64,000 nt of DNA from Marinifilaceae bacterium (GCA_025210485.1 JAOARN010000106.1:1-64000); one strand, 5' to 3'. Shown: positions 36,847 to 46,032, counted from the first letter of the stretch. Notes: generated by a model not told the origin, from the letters alone. Numbers and translations: made by a program.

Positions 36847-37519
36847 TATATTTTAACTTAATTATATTAAAACATTGCTTCTTTAGTGTCTCTAATTTCC
36901 AAATATGACTGCTGTTATTCAAATTGAAGTACGGAAATTTATGTGTGTGAAATATTATATTAAATATACTATGGTATTTCACTATTGTGGTAATTGATTT
37001 TATCTTAGACTTTATGCTATATTTTAGTGTGAATTTTTCGAGAATAATTTGAAAAATCGTACATGTTGAATAATAACAGGAAGAATTAATTTGTTAATAG
37101 GAATTAATAAATTTTTACAATAAAAAAGTTTTGAGGGGAATTTTGATGCCGATACAAACTTAAATATGGCTGTTTTTATTTGATTGAAATTCCATATTTT
37201 TATAATTGCTTGTGTTAGTGTGGTTTGGTTTACTTGTAAAGCGGTGTGTTTAGTTTAGATTTAATTGTTTTTGAGTTTGTTGTTTTGAGAATTAGAACTT
37301 TCTGTGTATGTCGATAATTTTTAAAACAGTCTGAATTAAACTGAAGTTATTTGACCTGTTGCTTGTTTGCGGTTGAGTATTTTAGCTTAATTCGATACCC
37401 CCTTTAGATGTAGATTTTCAGTTTGTTACTGTGAGTTTATTCTAGGACGAGGCAATAATAAGAATAAAAAAAAGCTGACTAATATTAGCCAGCTTTTTTT
37501 TATATCTTAATAGTGAAGA
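36847..37519. other. Intergenic region between the GNAT operon and the alpha-oxoamine synthase gene
   Basis: 673 bases without a credible ORF. The terminator of the alpha-oxoamine synthase gene is at 37466-37501. A minus-strand -7-like TAAGTTTG lies at 37162-37155 without a -33 box. No tRNA or known RNA was recognised. Confidence 0.45.
37466..37501 (-). terminator. Terminator of the alpha-oxoamine synthase gene
   Basis: AAAAAAAAGCTG (37466-37477) pairs with CAGCTTTTTTTT (37490-37501). The loop contains the self-complementary CTAATATTAG, which extends the stem past one mismatch. It sits 19 bases after the stop. Confidence 0.85.
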
Positions 37520-38773
37520 TTATTTTCCGAATACATCAGCAAAGTTTTCTTTGCTATATTCACCATCAGCTAATTTTTTTGACACATCCTTAAATGCATT
37601 AACTGTGTATTTAACATCTTCAAGACTGTGCATTGCAGTAGGTATAAGACGCAATAATAATTGTCCTTTAGGAATTACAGGATACACAACGATAGAACAG
37701 AAGATACCATAATTCTCTCTTAAGTCCATTGTAACTTGAGTACCTTCAGCAACACTACCTGATAAGTAAACTGGAGTTACAGGAGATTCAGTAACACCAA
37801 TATTTAAACCTGCATCCTTCAATCCGTTTTGAAGTGTGTTTGCGATAGTCCAAAGTTTTTCTCTATATTCTGGTTTGGTTCTTAATAATTCAAGACGTTT
37901 TAATGAACCTTCAACCATTGGCATAGGTAATGATTTAGCGAAAGTTTGTGAACGCATATTGTATCTTAAGTAATCACAAATTTCTTCTGAACAAGCAATA
38001 AATCCACCTATTCCAGCCATAGCTTTAGCAAAAGTAGCGAAGTATAGGTCAACTTGATCAGTCACGCCGAAATGTTCAGCAGTACCTGCACCAGTCTTAC
38101 CCATTACACCAAATCCGTGTGCATCATCAACTAAAAGTCTGAAATTGAATTCAGATTTCAATTTAACAATCTCATCCAATTTACCTAGGTCACCAGCCAT
38201 GCCGAATACACCTTCAGTGATAACAAGGATACCACCACCAGTATTTTCAGCCCACTTTGTAGCTCTTTCTAATTGTTTACGACAATTTTCAATATCGTTA
38301 TGTGGGAATACAAAACGCTTACCAGCATGTAGTCTTAGACCATCCATAATACAAGCGTGTGACTCTGAGTCATATACGATTACGTCTCTTCTGTCAACCA
38401 TAGAGTCGATAATCGATAGCATTCCTTGATAACCAAAGTTAAGTAAGAAAGCATCTGGTTTTCCAACAAAATCAGCCAAAGCATTTTCCAACTCTTCGTG
38501 TTTTGTAGTTTGACCTGACATCATTCTAGCTCCCATAGGATATGCCATTCCCCATTTAGCTGCCGATTCAGCATCCGCTTTTCTAACTTCTGGGTGATTT
38601 GCAAGTCCAATATAATTGTTTAGACTCCAAGTAAGAACCTCTTTTCCTCGGAATTTCATTCTTGCACTTATTTCACCTTCTAGTTTTGGGAAAGCATAAT
38701 ATCCATGTGCTTGCTTTGCATATTGTCCTATATTACCTTTTTGGGTATTAACTTTATCAAATATATCTGCCAT
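37520..38773 (-). CDS. PLP-dependent alpha-oxoamine synthase (AONS/KBL/SPT family)
   Basis: 417 residues, fold-type I PLP enzyme. Landmarks: NNYIGLANHPEV, MSGQTTKHEELE, His139 in DSESHACIMDG (PLP stacking), DDAHGFGVMG with Asp217 and His219, and PLP Lys250 in TFAKAMAGIGGF. The family condenses an amino acid with an acyl-CoA: 8-amino-7-oxononanoate synthase, 2-amino-3-ketobutyrate CoA ligase, serine palmitoyltransferase, cysteate acyltransferase. The N-terminal 25 residues and the GYYAFPKLEGE opening differ from textbook KBL; I cannot fix the substrate, but sphingolipid or sulfonolipid synthesis is plausible in this phylum. Codon choice looks more optimised than its neighbours, suggesting high expression. 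It has its own promoter and terminator. Confidence 0.8.
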   Translation of the reverse strand: MADIFDKVNTQKGNIGQYAKQAHGYYAFPKLEGEISARMKFRGKEVLTWSLNNYIGLANHPEVRKADAESAAKWGMAYPMGARMMSGQTTKHEELENALADFVGKPDAFLLNFGYQGMLSIIDSMVDRRDVIVYDSESHACIMDGLRLHAGKRFVFPHNDIENCRKQLERATKWAENTGGGILVITEGVFGMAGDLGKLDEIVKLKSEFNFRLLVDDAHGFGVMGKTGAGTAEHFGVTDQVDLYFATFAKAMAGIGGFIACSEEICDYLRYNMRSQTFAKSLPMPMVEGSLKRLELLRTKPEYREKLWTIANTLQNGLKDAGLNIGVTESPVTPVYLSGSVAEGTQVTMDLRENYGIFCSIVVYPVIPKGQLLLRLIPTAMHSLEDVKYTVNAFKDVSKKLADGEYSKENFADVFGK

Positions 38774-39085
38774 CTGCGTATTTTGAGTTTAATTTTATTT
38801 TTATTTTAAACTGCAAAAGTAATCTTTTTTCAGTGAATAGCAAGTTTTTGATTACTAGATATTGCTTGGCGAATATTATTTATAATTAGTATATATTTAA
38901 GCCTACTTGCTTAATTTTTAAAAGATTAATAAATACTAATCAAAAAAAAATTTTTCGATGGTATTATTATTTACAATAATACTAGTTTCTGACATTTATC
39001 AGTATTAAATTTGGCTCGGATTTAATCTTTGAGCTGTATTTATGGCTTTGATAATAAAGTATTTTGTGTTTGAAGGATATATGAT
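38774..39085. other. Divergent intergenic region (oxoamine synthase / PabA)
   Basis: 312 bases. A strong minus-strand promoter lies at 38814-38844, and a small hairpin GTATTATT/AATAATAC at 38961-38982. No clear plus-strand promoter box was found for the amidotransferase gene. Confidence 0.45.
38814..38844 (-). promoter_or_regulatory. Promoter of the alpha-oxoamine synthase gene
   Basis: Minus strand: CTTG (38844-38841), exactly 19 bases, then TACTTTTG (38821-38814), a full match to TAnnTTTG. The leader is about 35 bases. Confidence 0.55.
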
Positions 39086-39655
39086 ATGAAAATTGCTGTT
39101 GTTGATAATTTTGACTCATTTACATACAATCTTGTTCACTATGTTGAGAAATATTGTGACAAGGTTTACACCATGAGAAGTAATGAAGTCGATTTTTCTT
39201 TAATCGATTCTTGCGAAAAAATAATATTTTCTCCAGGTCCAGGAATTCCTTCTGAAGTTGTGGCTATGAAGTTGATTATGGACAGATACATTGGAAAGAA
39301 ACCTATATTTGGAGTCTGTCTTGGGATGCAGTTTATAGGTGAATATTTTGGTGCTAAATTGGTTCGAATGAATGAAATCATTCATGGGGTTGAAAGAGAC
39401 ACCATTATACTGGATAATAATCATTATTTGTTTAATGATTTTAATAAGCTGTTTAAATCTGGCAGATATCATTCATGGAAATTGTCAAATGCTGATTTCC
39501 CGTCTTGTTTGACTATCTTAGCAAATGATAGAAAAGACAATATTATGGCGATAGCTCATAATGAATATGACATTTGTGGAGTTCAGTTTCATCCCGAATC
39601 AATTATGACAGAGGGAGGAGAACAAATTATTAAAAATTGGATATGTCAAATATAG
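39086..39655 (+). CDS. Glutamine amidotransferase, PabA/TrpG type
   Basis: 189 residues, class I GATase. VVDNFDSFTYNL opens the protein, the oxyanion segment is SPGPGIP, the nucleophile is Cys78 in GVCLGMQ, and His/Glu are in QFHPESIMTEGG. It supplies ammonia to aminodeoxychorismate synthase (folate) or anthranilate synthase (tryptophan). Neither pabB nor trpE is adjacent, so the pathway cannot be decided. Its end overlaps the C_GCAxxG_C_C gene by 13 bases, suggesting co-translation. Confidence 0.88.
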   Translation: MKIAVVDNFDSFTYNLVHYVEKYCDKVYTMRSNEVDFSLIDSCEKIIFSPGPGIPSEVVAMKLIMDRYIGKKPIFGVCLGMQFIGEYFGAKLVRMNEIIHGVERDTIILDNNHYLFNDFNKLFKSGRYHSWKLSNADFPSCLTILANDRKDNIMAIAHNEYDICGVQFHPESIMTEGGEQIIKNWICQI

Positions 39656-40074
39656 AAGATAGACGAAAAATAGCTTTAGATTATTTTAATTCAAGAATGA
39701 ACTGTACGCAATCTGTGATATTGGCATTTAAGGATGTTTTAAATGTTTCGGAAGAGTCTTTAATTGCCATATCCTCTGGTTTTGGTGGCGGAATGGGAGG
39801 ATTAGGCAAAACATGTGGTGCGGTTACAGGAGCATATATGGTACTTAGTATGATTGAATACAATCCAAATTTGGAAAATTCAATTGCTAGTAAAAAATCA
39901 TATAGCTCGGTCCGGAGATTTAATAATTTATTTGTTGAAAAATATGGAACAGATTCGTGTAAGGAATTATCAAGTATTTTTAGATCTAAGCATGTTACGC
40001 GTAGACAAGGCTGTGTTTCATGTGTTGAGGAAGCAGTGAGAATTTTAGGAGAAATGATTGATTCTGTTGATTAA
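39643..40074 (+). CDS. C_GCAxxG_C_C family protein
   Basis: 143 residues from ATG 39643 (the in-frame TTG at 39637 is less likely). Family pattern: MNCTQSVILAF near the start, GFGGGMGGLGKTCGAVTGA in the middle, then CKELSS and GCVSCVEEAVRIL at the end. The spaced Cys suggest a metal or Fe-S cluster site; some relatives are linked to redox or membrane transporters, but the role is unproven. It overlaps the upstream amidotransferase by 13 bases. Confidence 0.85.
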   Translation: MSNIEDRRKIALDYFNSRMNCTQSVILAFKDVLNVSEESLIAISSGFGGGMGGLGKTCGAVTGAYMVLSMIEYNPNLENSIASKKSYSSVRRFNNLFVEKYGTDSCKELSSIFRSKHVTRRQGCVSCVEEAVRILGEMIDSVD

Positions 40075-40203
40075 ATTGAGATTATAAATTTTTGTATGTT
40101 TAATACAATTAAGATTCTATTTTGTCAAAATAAATTGAATTTGATGCCGAAGATATAATTAGATTTATATTTTTGTGCCTTGAAATTTATAAAACGAAAT
40201 ATT

Positions 40204-40779
40204 GTGATACAGATTGGAGATACTATAATTAGTCTTGATATTATTGAAAAAAAATTTATTTGTGATATTACTAAATGTCATGGAGCTTGTTGTATTGAAG
40301 GAGATTCAGGAGCTCCTTTGGATGATGAGGAAAAACAAATTATTGAAGATATTTATCCTAAGATAAAATCATATCTTCCCGAAAAGGCTGTAGAAGAGAT
40401 TGAAAAACAAGGTACTTCTGTGATTGATTCTGATGGCGACTTGGTTACTCCAATTATTAATGGAAAAGAATGTGTTTATACTATTTTTGAAAATGGTGTA
40501 GCTATGTGTGGTATCGAGAAAGCTTATTTTGATAAGAAAGTTGATTTTCGAAAACCAATATCTTGTCAACTATATCCAATTAGACTTGCGAAAATTAATG
40601 ATCTGGATGCTCTTAATTATAATAAATGGAGTATTTGTCAGCCTGCCAGGGAATTAGGCTTTGAAAAGGGTACTCCTGTTTATAAATTTTTGAAAGATCC
40701 TCTTATTCGAAAATATGGTGAAGCTTGGTATAAAGAATTAGATTATGTTGCCGAAAATATTGATGAACTATTGAAATAG
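40204..40779 (+). CDS. DUF3109 family protein (YkgJ-type Cys cluster)
   Basis: 191 residues from GTG 40204. Homologs as I recall them begin about MIQIxDTIxSLDV, which favours this start over TTG 40180 (199 residues). The Cys set is CDITKCHGACC, ECVY, AMCGIEKA, KPISCQLYP and SICQPA, eight Cys in total, matching the zinc/iron-chelating CxxxCxxxCC family. The function is not known beyond probable metal or Fe-S binding. Monocistronic, with a terminator shared with the convergent lipoprotein gene. Confidence 0.83.
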   Translation: MIQIGDTIISLDIIEKKFICDITKCHGACCIEGDSGAPLDDEEKQIIEDIYPKIKSYLPEKAVEEIEKQGTSVIDSDGDLVTPIINGKECVYTIFENGVAMCGIEKAYFDKKVDFRKPISCQLYPIRLAKINDLDALNYNKWSICQPARELGFEKGTPVYKFLKDPLIRKYGEAWYKELDYVAENIDELLK

Positions 40780-40823
40780 TGAAATGTTTAGCATATTTAA
40801 ATTGACAATAACAAGATATTAGA

Positions 40824-40865
40824 AAAAAGCATCTGCGAGATTTTTATAATTCACAGATGCTTTTT
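40824..40865. terminator. Bidirectional terminator between DUF3109 and the RTX-like lipoprotein gene
   Basis: AAAAAGCATCTG (40824-40835) pairs with CAGATGCTTTTT (40854-40865). It lies between two convergent stops, 45 and 5 bases away. Confidence 0.85.
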
Positions 40866-40869
40866 ATGT

Positions 40870-42072
40870 TTAGTGTATTTTGATTTTTTTATCTTTGAAT
40901 TGCAAAAATTCAATATTTCTAAGACGGTTAGTTCCATCTCTGTTTGGTTTTGTGTCTGTAACTGTTGTTACTTCCGCAGATTGAATATTGTATTCATCCG
41001 AGTTTCCTGAAAAAACAACAGTGTTTTCACCAGAGTTTCCTGTAATATCATTATTGAGTTCATTAACTGTAACAGAGTTGTTATTAAGCCCCAATAGAGT
41101 TACATCTTTAAGATATCTGGAATGATTAGTATATAATTTGTTTTTGTCAAATTTTAATGAAAAATTACCATTTAGTTTAGCAGAGATTCTTGCGTTATAT
41201 GTCAAATAGGGATGAAAAAATTTCTTGTTCATTAATTCATATCCTATTGGGTCATCAGTTTTCATATCATATCTAGATTTTGCAAGATAAAATCCCCACA
41301 TACCATTGTCCTTGTCTTCGTCCCAGGCTGACCATAATCCATAATAGCTATCTATTACAGCCGCTAAATATTCTTGGCTTAAACTGTTTTCTTTTGATAA
41401 TTCAGAAATCCATGAATCTTGATTAAATCCCCATATTTTATTGTCTAGAGCATTTTTTTGAGCCTGCCTTATTAAATTCTGAAATTCAGGAGCAGCTCCA
41501 TTTTTCGAAGCTTTACCATTCGTATCTACACCTATACCATTATCATGAACAAAATGCAATATTTCCTCGAAGCTTGCATCCCTATGTTCATAGTTCTGAT
41601 TCATATACCATTCACCACCTTCAATCTGTATTTCGTTTTGGAATAAGCTTTGGCCTGTGACTCTTTCACTCATAGGATTTGTTCCATCATCCTCACCGTT
41701 TAATAAACATAGAATAGCGTTATTCTCTGCCATTTTATTTGCTACAGATGATTTGTCCGAGCCATATAATGAGCCATCATAGTTCTTTAAGTAATGTTTC
41801 AAAATGTTTTTACATCTCAGAACTTGTTCTTCTGTGACCATGTTTTGTGCAACAATGTGAATGTGTTTTCCATTTGGAGAATTTACATAAGTGTATTTGT
41901 TGAAATTATTCGATTTACTGTATATTTTCGAAATGGAGGAGGGCATGGTGTTACTAATTCCATTTTCGGAAATCTCCTCTATCTTATTATTTGTAGCAGA
42001 ATGGTCGTTATCATCTTTGCTGCACGATACAATACTCAGTAAAGCGATAATGTAAATAACTGTAAGTTTCAT
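40870..42072 (-). CDS. Lipoprotein with RTX/serralysin-like C-terminal segment, function unknown
   Basis: 400 residues from ATG 42072 (the frame opens at TTG 42111). The signal ends at lipobox Cys17 (LLSIVSCSKDDND); the acidic run after Cys resembles a surface-export signal. The middle has a DASFEEILHFVHDNGIG stretch with closely spaced Glu and His that could bind metal; no true HExxH is present. The last 60 residues (NTVVFSGNSDEYNI to RDGTNRLRNIEFLQFKD) match the tail seen after RTX repeats in serralysin-type proteins, but no GGxGxDxLx repeats occur. It follows the AraC-type regulator by 86 bases on the same strand, so that regulator may control it. Confidence 0.55.
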   Translation of the reverse strand: MKLTVIYIIALLSIVSCSKDDNDHSATNNKIEEISENGISNTMPSSISKIYSKSNNFNKYTYVNSPNGKHIHIVAQNMVTEEQVLRCKNILKHYLKNYDGSLYGSDKSSVANKMAENNAILCLLNGEDDGTNPMSERVTGQSLFQNEIQIEGGEWYMNQNYEHRDASFEEILHFVHDNGIGVDTNGKASKNGAAPEFQNLIRQAQKNALDNKIWGFNQDSWISELSKENSLSQEYLAAVIDSYYGLWSAWDEDKDNGMWGFYLAKSRYDMKTDDPIGYELMNKKFFHPYLTYNARISAKLNGNFSLKFDKNKLYTNHSRYLKDVTLLGLNNNSVTVNELNNDITGNSGENTVVFSGNSDEYNIQSAEVTTVTDTKPNRDGTNRLRNIEFLQFKDKKIKIH

Positions 42073-42158
42073 AAAGTAATTATTTTTTATGTTTTTTAAA
42101 TTTGTTTCCAAAATTAAATTCTATAGTTCATAAAAAATAATTATATGTGTCCGAGAAA

Positions 42159-43241
42159 CTATTCTTCGGACTTGTTTATCTGTTTTATGTACTGTGAAGG
42201 TGTCATTTTCTCGGATTGTTTAAAAACGCTATAAAATGTTGACTTAGAATTAAAACCTGCCTCATTGGCGAGTCCCAGTAGCGACATTTGTTGTATTTTA
42301 TTTGTTTTGCATAAATCTTTAAATTCATTTACTCTAAAATTATTTATAAAATGGTAAAAATTTTTCCCCGTATACAGATTTATTAATCTGGATAATTTTT
42401 TTTCATTTATGGATAAATCTTGAGCCATTTTTCTTAGTGTGATATCCTTCTGTAGAAATAATTTTTTTGATTCAATTGTTTTTAAAATATTATCAAAATC
42501 ATAGGTTTCTGCAATTTCTACTTTTGAATCTTTGTTTTTAGCTAAGCATTCTGATTTTATATCTGAAATGATAATGTTTTCAGGCTCATTATTTACCTTA
42601 TTGTGGATTTTTATATTTGAATCAAAAATCTCGGGCTGCAAAAAACCGTTACAGGCAAACCAATAAATCATAATAAAAGTTAGAAAGCTTGATGCGATTG
42701 CAAAATAAGAAACCATATCTTCGAATTCCAATCCTACTATATCCTCTATAGCCCAACCAATATTGAAAATCAGATAATAATAAATTATATTTTTAATCCA
42801 AGATAAACTTCGATTCTCTATTTCAGAATAATAAAAACCTAATGTTTTTTTATGTTTATTAAGAAGAGCTAAACTATAGCATAGTAAGATTAGACTTAAA
42901 ATATAAGATACAAAATGAGGGATAAATTCAATAAAAGGAAGTATGAATAATGAGTTGTAGATTAGATGTACTTTTCTGATTTTATAATTTAAACTTCTAA
43001 GAATATAGAAAAATAAAAATGATAAAGTAAATACTCCATTTAATAAAGCGGGACTGCTTATTCCGTTACTTTCCAGAAAAGCCGATACAATCTCTAAGCA
43101 AAGTGATAATAGAAAGAAGGATAAAAATAAATTTGATTTATTTTTCTTAGTCTTAAAACTAATGAACAATATGCCAAGAAATAAAGAGGAGAAGATAGAT
43201 AATAAGTCAATTATTGTTAAAGGATTTAATTCAATATTCAT
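42159..43241 (-). CDS. AraC-family regulator with N-terminal membrane sensor
   Basis: 360 residues. Residues 1 to about 205 hold six or seven hydrophobic helices (LTIIDLLSIFSSLFLGILF first). A cytoplasmic linker follows, then an AraC HTH domain at about 255-355: ITLRKMAQDLSINEKKLSRLIN for the first helix-turn-helix and LLGLANEAGFNSKSTFYSVFKQ with MTPSQYIK at the end. Membrane-bound AraC regulators of this form are common in Bacteroidota; the ligand is unknown. The neighbouring lipoprotein gene is the obvious candidate target. Confidence 0.88.
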   Translation of the reverse strand: MNIELNPLTIIDLLSIFSSLFLGILFISFKTKKNKSNLFLSFFLLSLCLEIVSAFLESNGISSPALLNGVFTLSFLFFYILRSLNYKIRKVHLIYNSLFILPFIEFIPHFVSYILSLILLCYSLALLNKHKKTLGFYYSEIENRSLSWIKNIIYYYLIFNIGWAIEDIVGLEFEDMVSYFAIASSFLTFIMIYWFACNGFLQPEIFDSNIKIHNKVNNEPENIIISDIKSECLAKNKDSKVEIAETYDFDNILKTIESKKLFLQKDITLRKMAQDLSINEKKLSRLINLYTGKNFYHFINNFRVNEFKDLCKTNKIQQMSLLGLANEAGFNSKSTFYSVFKQSEKMTPSQYIKQINKSEE

Positions 43242-43529
43242 TTACCGAAACTTTAAGTGTTGTGTTTAGATTTGTTTTTATCAAGACCTGTTAATATCAT
43301 AAAGTTTCATTGTTTAATACAAAACTTAGATAGATTAGTCTAACTCTAAATCGGGTTTTTATATTGTGATAAAGTATAAAAAAATAAAATCATTTATTAT
43401 TCTATGCATATTTTTAGCCCTTTTTAAAGTATTATGTTGATAAATTTTTTTGTTGTAAATGTTTGAATTTTTAAACTTAGATATAGAATGTATTTATTTT
43501 CATTGTAAAGCATATTAGTATAATAATTT

Positions 43530-44459
43530 ATGTATCAGAAAAAGGAAGAAAATAAAACTTCTATTAATATTAATAGAAGTTTTATAGAAGAATTTGGAAG
43601 AAATGTTTCCCAATATATAGTGGTAGATGATCAAAATTCGATCTGTTATTTAAAACAAATTTCTGGGAAATTGTTTAAAAAAAAGAGAAAAGCTGATTTT
43701 TCAATAAAACCTAGTTGTAAAAATCAAATAGATGAATTAGTTGAAATCTTGCCAGCTGTAATAGATGAAAATATATGTAAACCTATAGAATGGGGTCGTT
43801 TGCATATTGAACCACAACAGAATAAAAATTTTTTTATTACCTATTTGTATCGAAATAGAACCAGAATAGAAGATCTCAGATCAGAACTGATTTCAAATTT
43901 TGGAAACTATAAATTTAATGAAAGAGAAATTCATAATTTCTTAGAAGATGATAAAAGGTTTAAATATGAGTCTATTATAGATGAAAGTAAAGGATATCCA
44001 ATAGTTTTATCTATAAAAAAAACTAGGTTTGAAATGCTAAGTCTTAGTGTATTTAAAATAAATTCTTTTTTATTATATCTCTTAGATTATATTCCTGAAA
44101 ATGTCCCTTTGGTGATGAATTGTTATGATTATATATTTTATCTAGTTTGTTTGGCTGATCCAAGATGGAAAAATATATTTCTTAAATTATATGATTATAT
44201 GATAACTAATGGATATAGTTTTGAAAGATTTATTATAAGTCATATTGGAGCTACTGGTTGGTTTAGATATTGTAATGAAAATAAAAGGAAACTTGATGAT
44301 ATCCCTCCTGATTCGCTTATTTCTATTAATGACGAATCTCATTTTTTTTATGTGTATATGAGTCATGGTCAAAAGATGTTTGTGAGCTTATTTGAGAGTA
44401 ATAGTAGTCGACCTGTTAAATTTGAAAATTGCAATGAATCTTCCTTTTTAGCAAGATAA
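43530..44459 (+). CDS. Hypothetical protein, unrecognised
   Basis: 309 residues, no signal peptide, no clear membrane helix. The first 20 residues are hydrophilic (Lys/Asn/Glu). A Lys-rich stretch KLFKKKRKADFSIKPS occurs at about 49-64, and there are many Tyr and Phe (YDYIFYLVCLADPRW, SHIGATGWFRYCNEN). Codon use is like the neighbours. It stands alone, divergent from the AraC gene by 288 bases. I do not recognise a family. Coding status is supported by length and balanced composition. Confidence 0.6.
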   Translation: MYQKKEENKTSININRSFIEEFGRNVSQYIVVDDQNSICYLKQISGKLFKKKRKADFSIKPSCKNQIDELVEILPAVIDENICKPIEWGRLHIEPQQNKNFFITYLYRNRTRIEDLRSELISNFGNYKFNEREIHNFLEDDKRFKYESIIDESKGYPIVLSIKKTRFEMLSLSVFKINSFLLYLLDYIPENVPLVMNCYDYIFYLVCLADPRWKNIFLKLYDYMITNGYSFERFIISHIGATGWFRYCNENKRKLDDIPPDSLISINDESHFFYVYMSHGQKMFVSLFESNSSRPVKFENCNESSFLAR

Positions 44460-44644
44460 ATAATAATCAATACGTTAAATATTACATGATGGTTGACTTT
44501 TTAAAATATATTTATCGAATTGTTCAGTTCCACTTAAAATCAGAAACTAAGAAACGGTTATGATAAATTATTTCTAACAGTTTATAGGCGTTCATTTAAA
44601 TAATGTTTTACTAAATTACATGCTCAATCATTAAATTTAAAGAT

Positions 44645-45319
44645 ATGAAGAACTATTATTTAATTTATGTATTTTTATTATTATTCGTTTTTGCATGTAG
44701 TGACGATGATGATGATAATAAAATTAACAAATCAGATAAGATTGCTTATGAAATTGTTTTTAAAGGAAAATGGACTGCTGTAACTCATCCTACAGATTAT
44801 CCTTCTAATGCTCACTTTTCACCAATTGTTTGTCTTAGCCATTCCGAAAATGTGAGTTTATTTAAGGAAGGAACTAAAGCGTCAGAAGGAATTGAGAGTA
44901 TGGCTGAAACTGGAGCTACAAGTATTCTTGACTCAGAACTCAGTTCTTTGATTAATGACAAAACAGCCTGTTATTTGGAAGTTGGAAAGGGTTTGCCTAC
45001 TGGAACTTCTGAAACGAGTATTACTGTTTATGTCGATTCTGATAATCCATACATTAGTCTTGTAAGCATGATAGCACCTAGTCCCGATTGGTTTGTCGGA
45101 ATAGATGCTTTGTCTCTTATTAAGGATGGTGAATTTATTGATAAAATAACTGTTGATGCCGAAATTTATGATTCAGGTACTGATAGTGGTATAACCTTTA
45201 CTTCAACAGATTCAGACACTCAGCCTGCCGAAAACATTTACTTTATTAAAGATGCTCCTTTGGGCGATGGTGAAAAAGTGAGCCCTGCATTGGCTGAATT
45301 TATAATTACGAGAAAATAA
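44645..45319 (+). CDS. Spondin-domain lipoprotein
   Basis: 224 residues. The lipobox is at Cys18 (FVFACSDDDDD); the Asp run directly after Cys fits the Bacteroidota surface-export signal, so it is likely outside the cell. The rest is a Spond_N domain: YEIVFKGKWTAVTHPTDYPSNAHFSPIV, GTKASEGIESMAETG, and SPDWFVGIDALSL with the typical WFVG motif, ending NIYFIKDAPLGDG. Family role: extracellular matrix or Ca-dependent adhesion in animals; in bacteria unknown. Monocistronic. Its terminator lies inside the end of the convergent gene. Confidence 0.85.
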   Translation: MKNYYLIYVFLLLFVFACSDDDDDNKINKSDKIAYEIVFKGKWTAVTHPTDYPSNAHFSPIVCLSHSENVSLFKEGTKASEGIESMAETGATSILDSELSSLINDKTACYLEVGKGLPTGTSETSITVYVDSDNPYISLVSMIAPSPDWFVGIDALSLIKDGEFIDKITVDAEIYDSGTDSGITFTSTDSDTQPAENIYFIKDAPLGDGEKVSPALAEFIITRK

Positions 45320-45321
45320 AA

Positions 45322-46032
45322 TTAAAATTTACTCATTGCCTCCTTTTTCAATTCAGGAGGCATTTTTTCTATTGCATACCTTAATGAAACTCTTGGCATG
45401 ATGGATTTGTGTTTTTTTACAAAATTAAAAACCCTCTTTTGATCTGATTCTGAACATGCCTTAAGCATCCAGCCATAAGCTTTTCTGACTAAGTCGTCTT
45501 TGTCAGTTAATAAAATTTCAGCAATTTCGAATATTTCATCATGGAAAAATTCTTTTCTAGCAGGTATGATTAAACTTACCGCAGAGGCTCTTTTTACCCA
45601 TCTTTTATTGGATTTTGCGTATTCTTTTAATCTTAATATATACTGGGGGTACATCATTACAAAATCTCCTACACTATGATTACAAAATGTGTCGCAATTG
45701 GCCCAATTGGTAATATAATTATTTATCCAATAGTCAAAAAGCTCGAAATCATTCTCGGTGTATTCTTTTTGTCTGCTGTGGCATAGGTCACATGCAATAA
45801 TACTTTGTTCGTGTATTCGTGATTTCCATAACAAGTCACAAAGTTCGAATATTTTATCTTTATCGTAAGATTGCAAATCAATAATTAAATCTTTGGCTAT
45901 TTTATGTAATTCGTATGTTTTTACACCATATGCTTTAAATTCTTCTTTGAAAAACTTTTTCATAGAGTTTTTTGCATTCTCGCTAGATCTCTTAATTAAT
46001 ATTTGTTCTATTTGGTTATGAAAAGTTTTCAT
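45322..46032 (-). CDS. AlkD-like DNA alkylation repair protein
   Basis: 236 residues of HEAT-like repeats. Signatures: KEEFKAYGVKTYELHKIAKDL, a central WANCDTFCNHSVGDFVMMYP and RWVKRASAVSLIIPAR, DDLVRKAYGWMLK and the C-terminal KAC..MPRVSLRYAIEKMPPE. AlkD glycosylases excise N3- and N7-alkylated bases without base flipping. The product is cytoplasmic. It lies 2 bases from the spondin gene (convergent) and 24 bases from the MFS gene, with which it probably forms an operon. Confidence 0.85.
   Translation of the reverse strand: MKTFHNQIEQILIKRSSENAKNSMKKFFKEEFKAYGVKTYELHKIAKDLIIDLQSYDKDKIFELCDLLWKSRIHEQSIIACDLCHSRQKEYTENDFELFDYWINNYITNWANCDTFCNHSVGDFVMMYPQYILRLKEYAKSNKRWVKRASAVSLIIPARKEFFHDEIFEIAEILLTDKDDLVRKAYGWMLKACSESDQKRVFNFVKKHKSIMPRVSLRYAIEKMPPELKKEAMSKF
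45337..45368 (+). terminator. Terminator of the spondin gene inside the AlkD-like coding end
   Basis: TGCCTCC (45337-45343) pairs with GGAGGCA (45356-45362), followed by six T. It falls within the last codons of the convergent AlkD-like gene, so the same bases code for its C-terminus. Confidence 0.65.

Noticed and set aside
36847-37519. Possible structured RNA or tRNA in the 673-base gap
   Set aside because: No cloverleaf-like arms, no CCA end and no known conserved RNA core could be seen; only the terminator of the neighbouring gene is supported.
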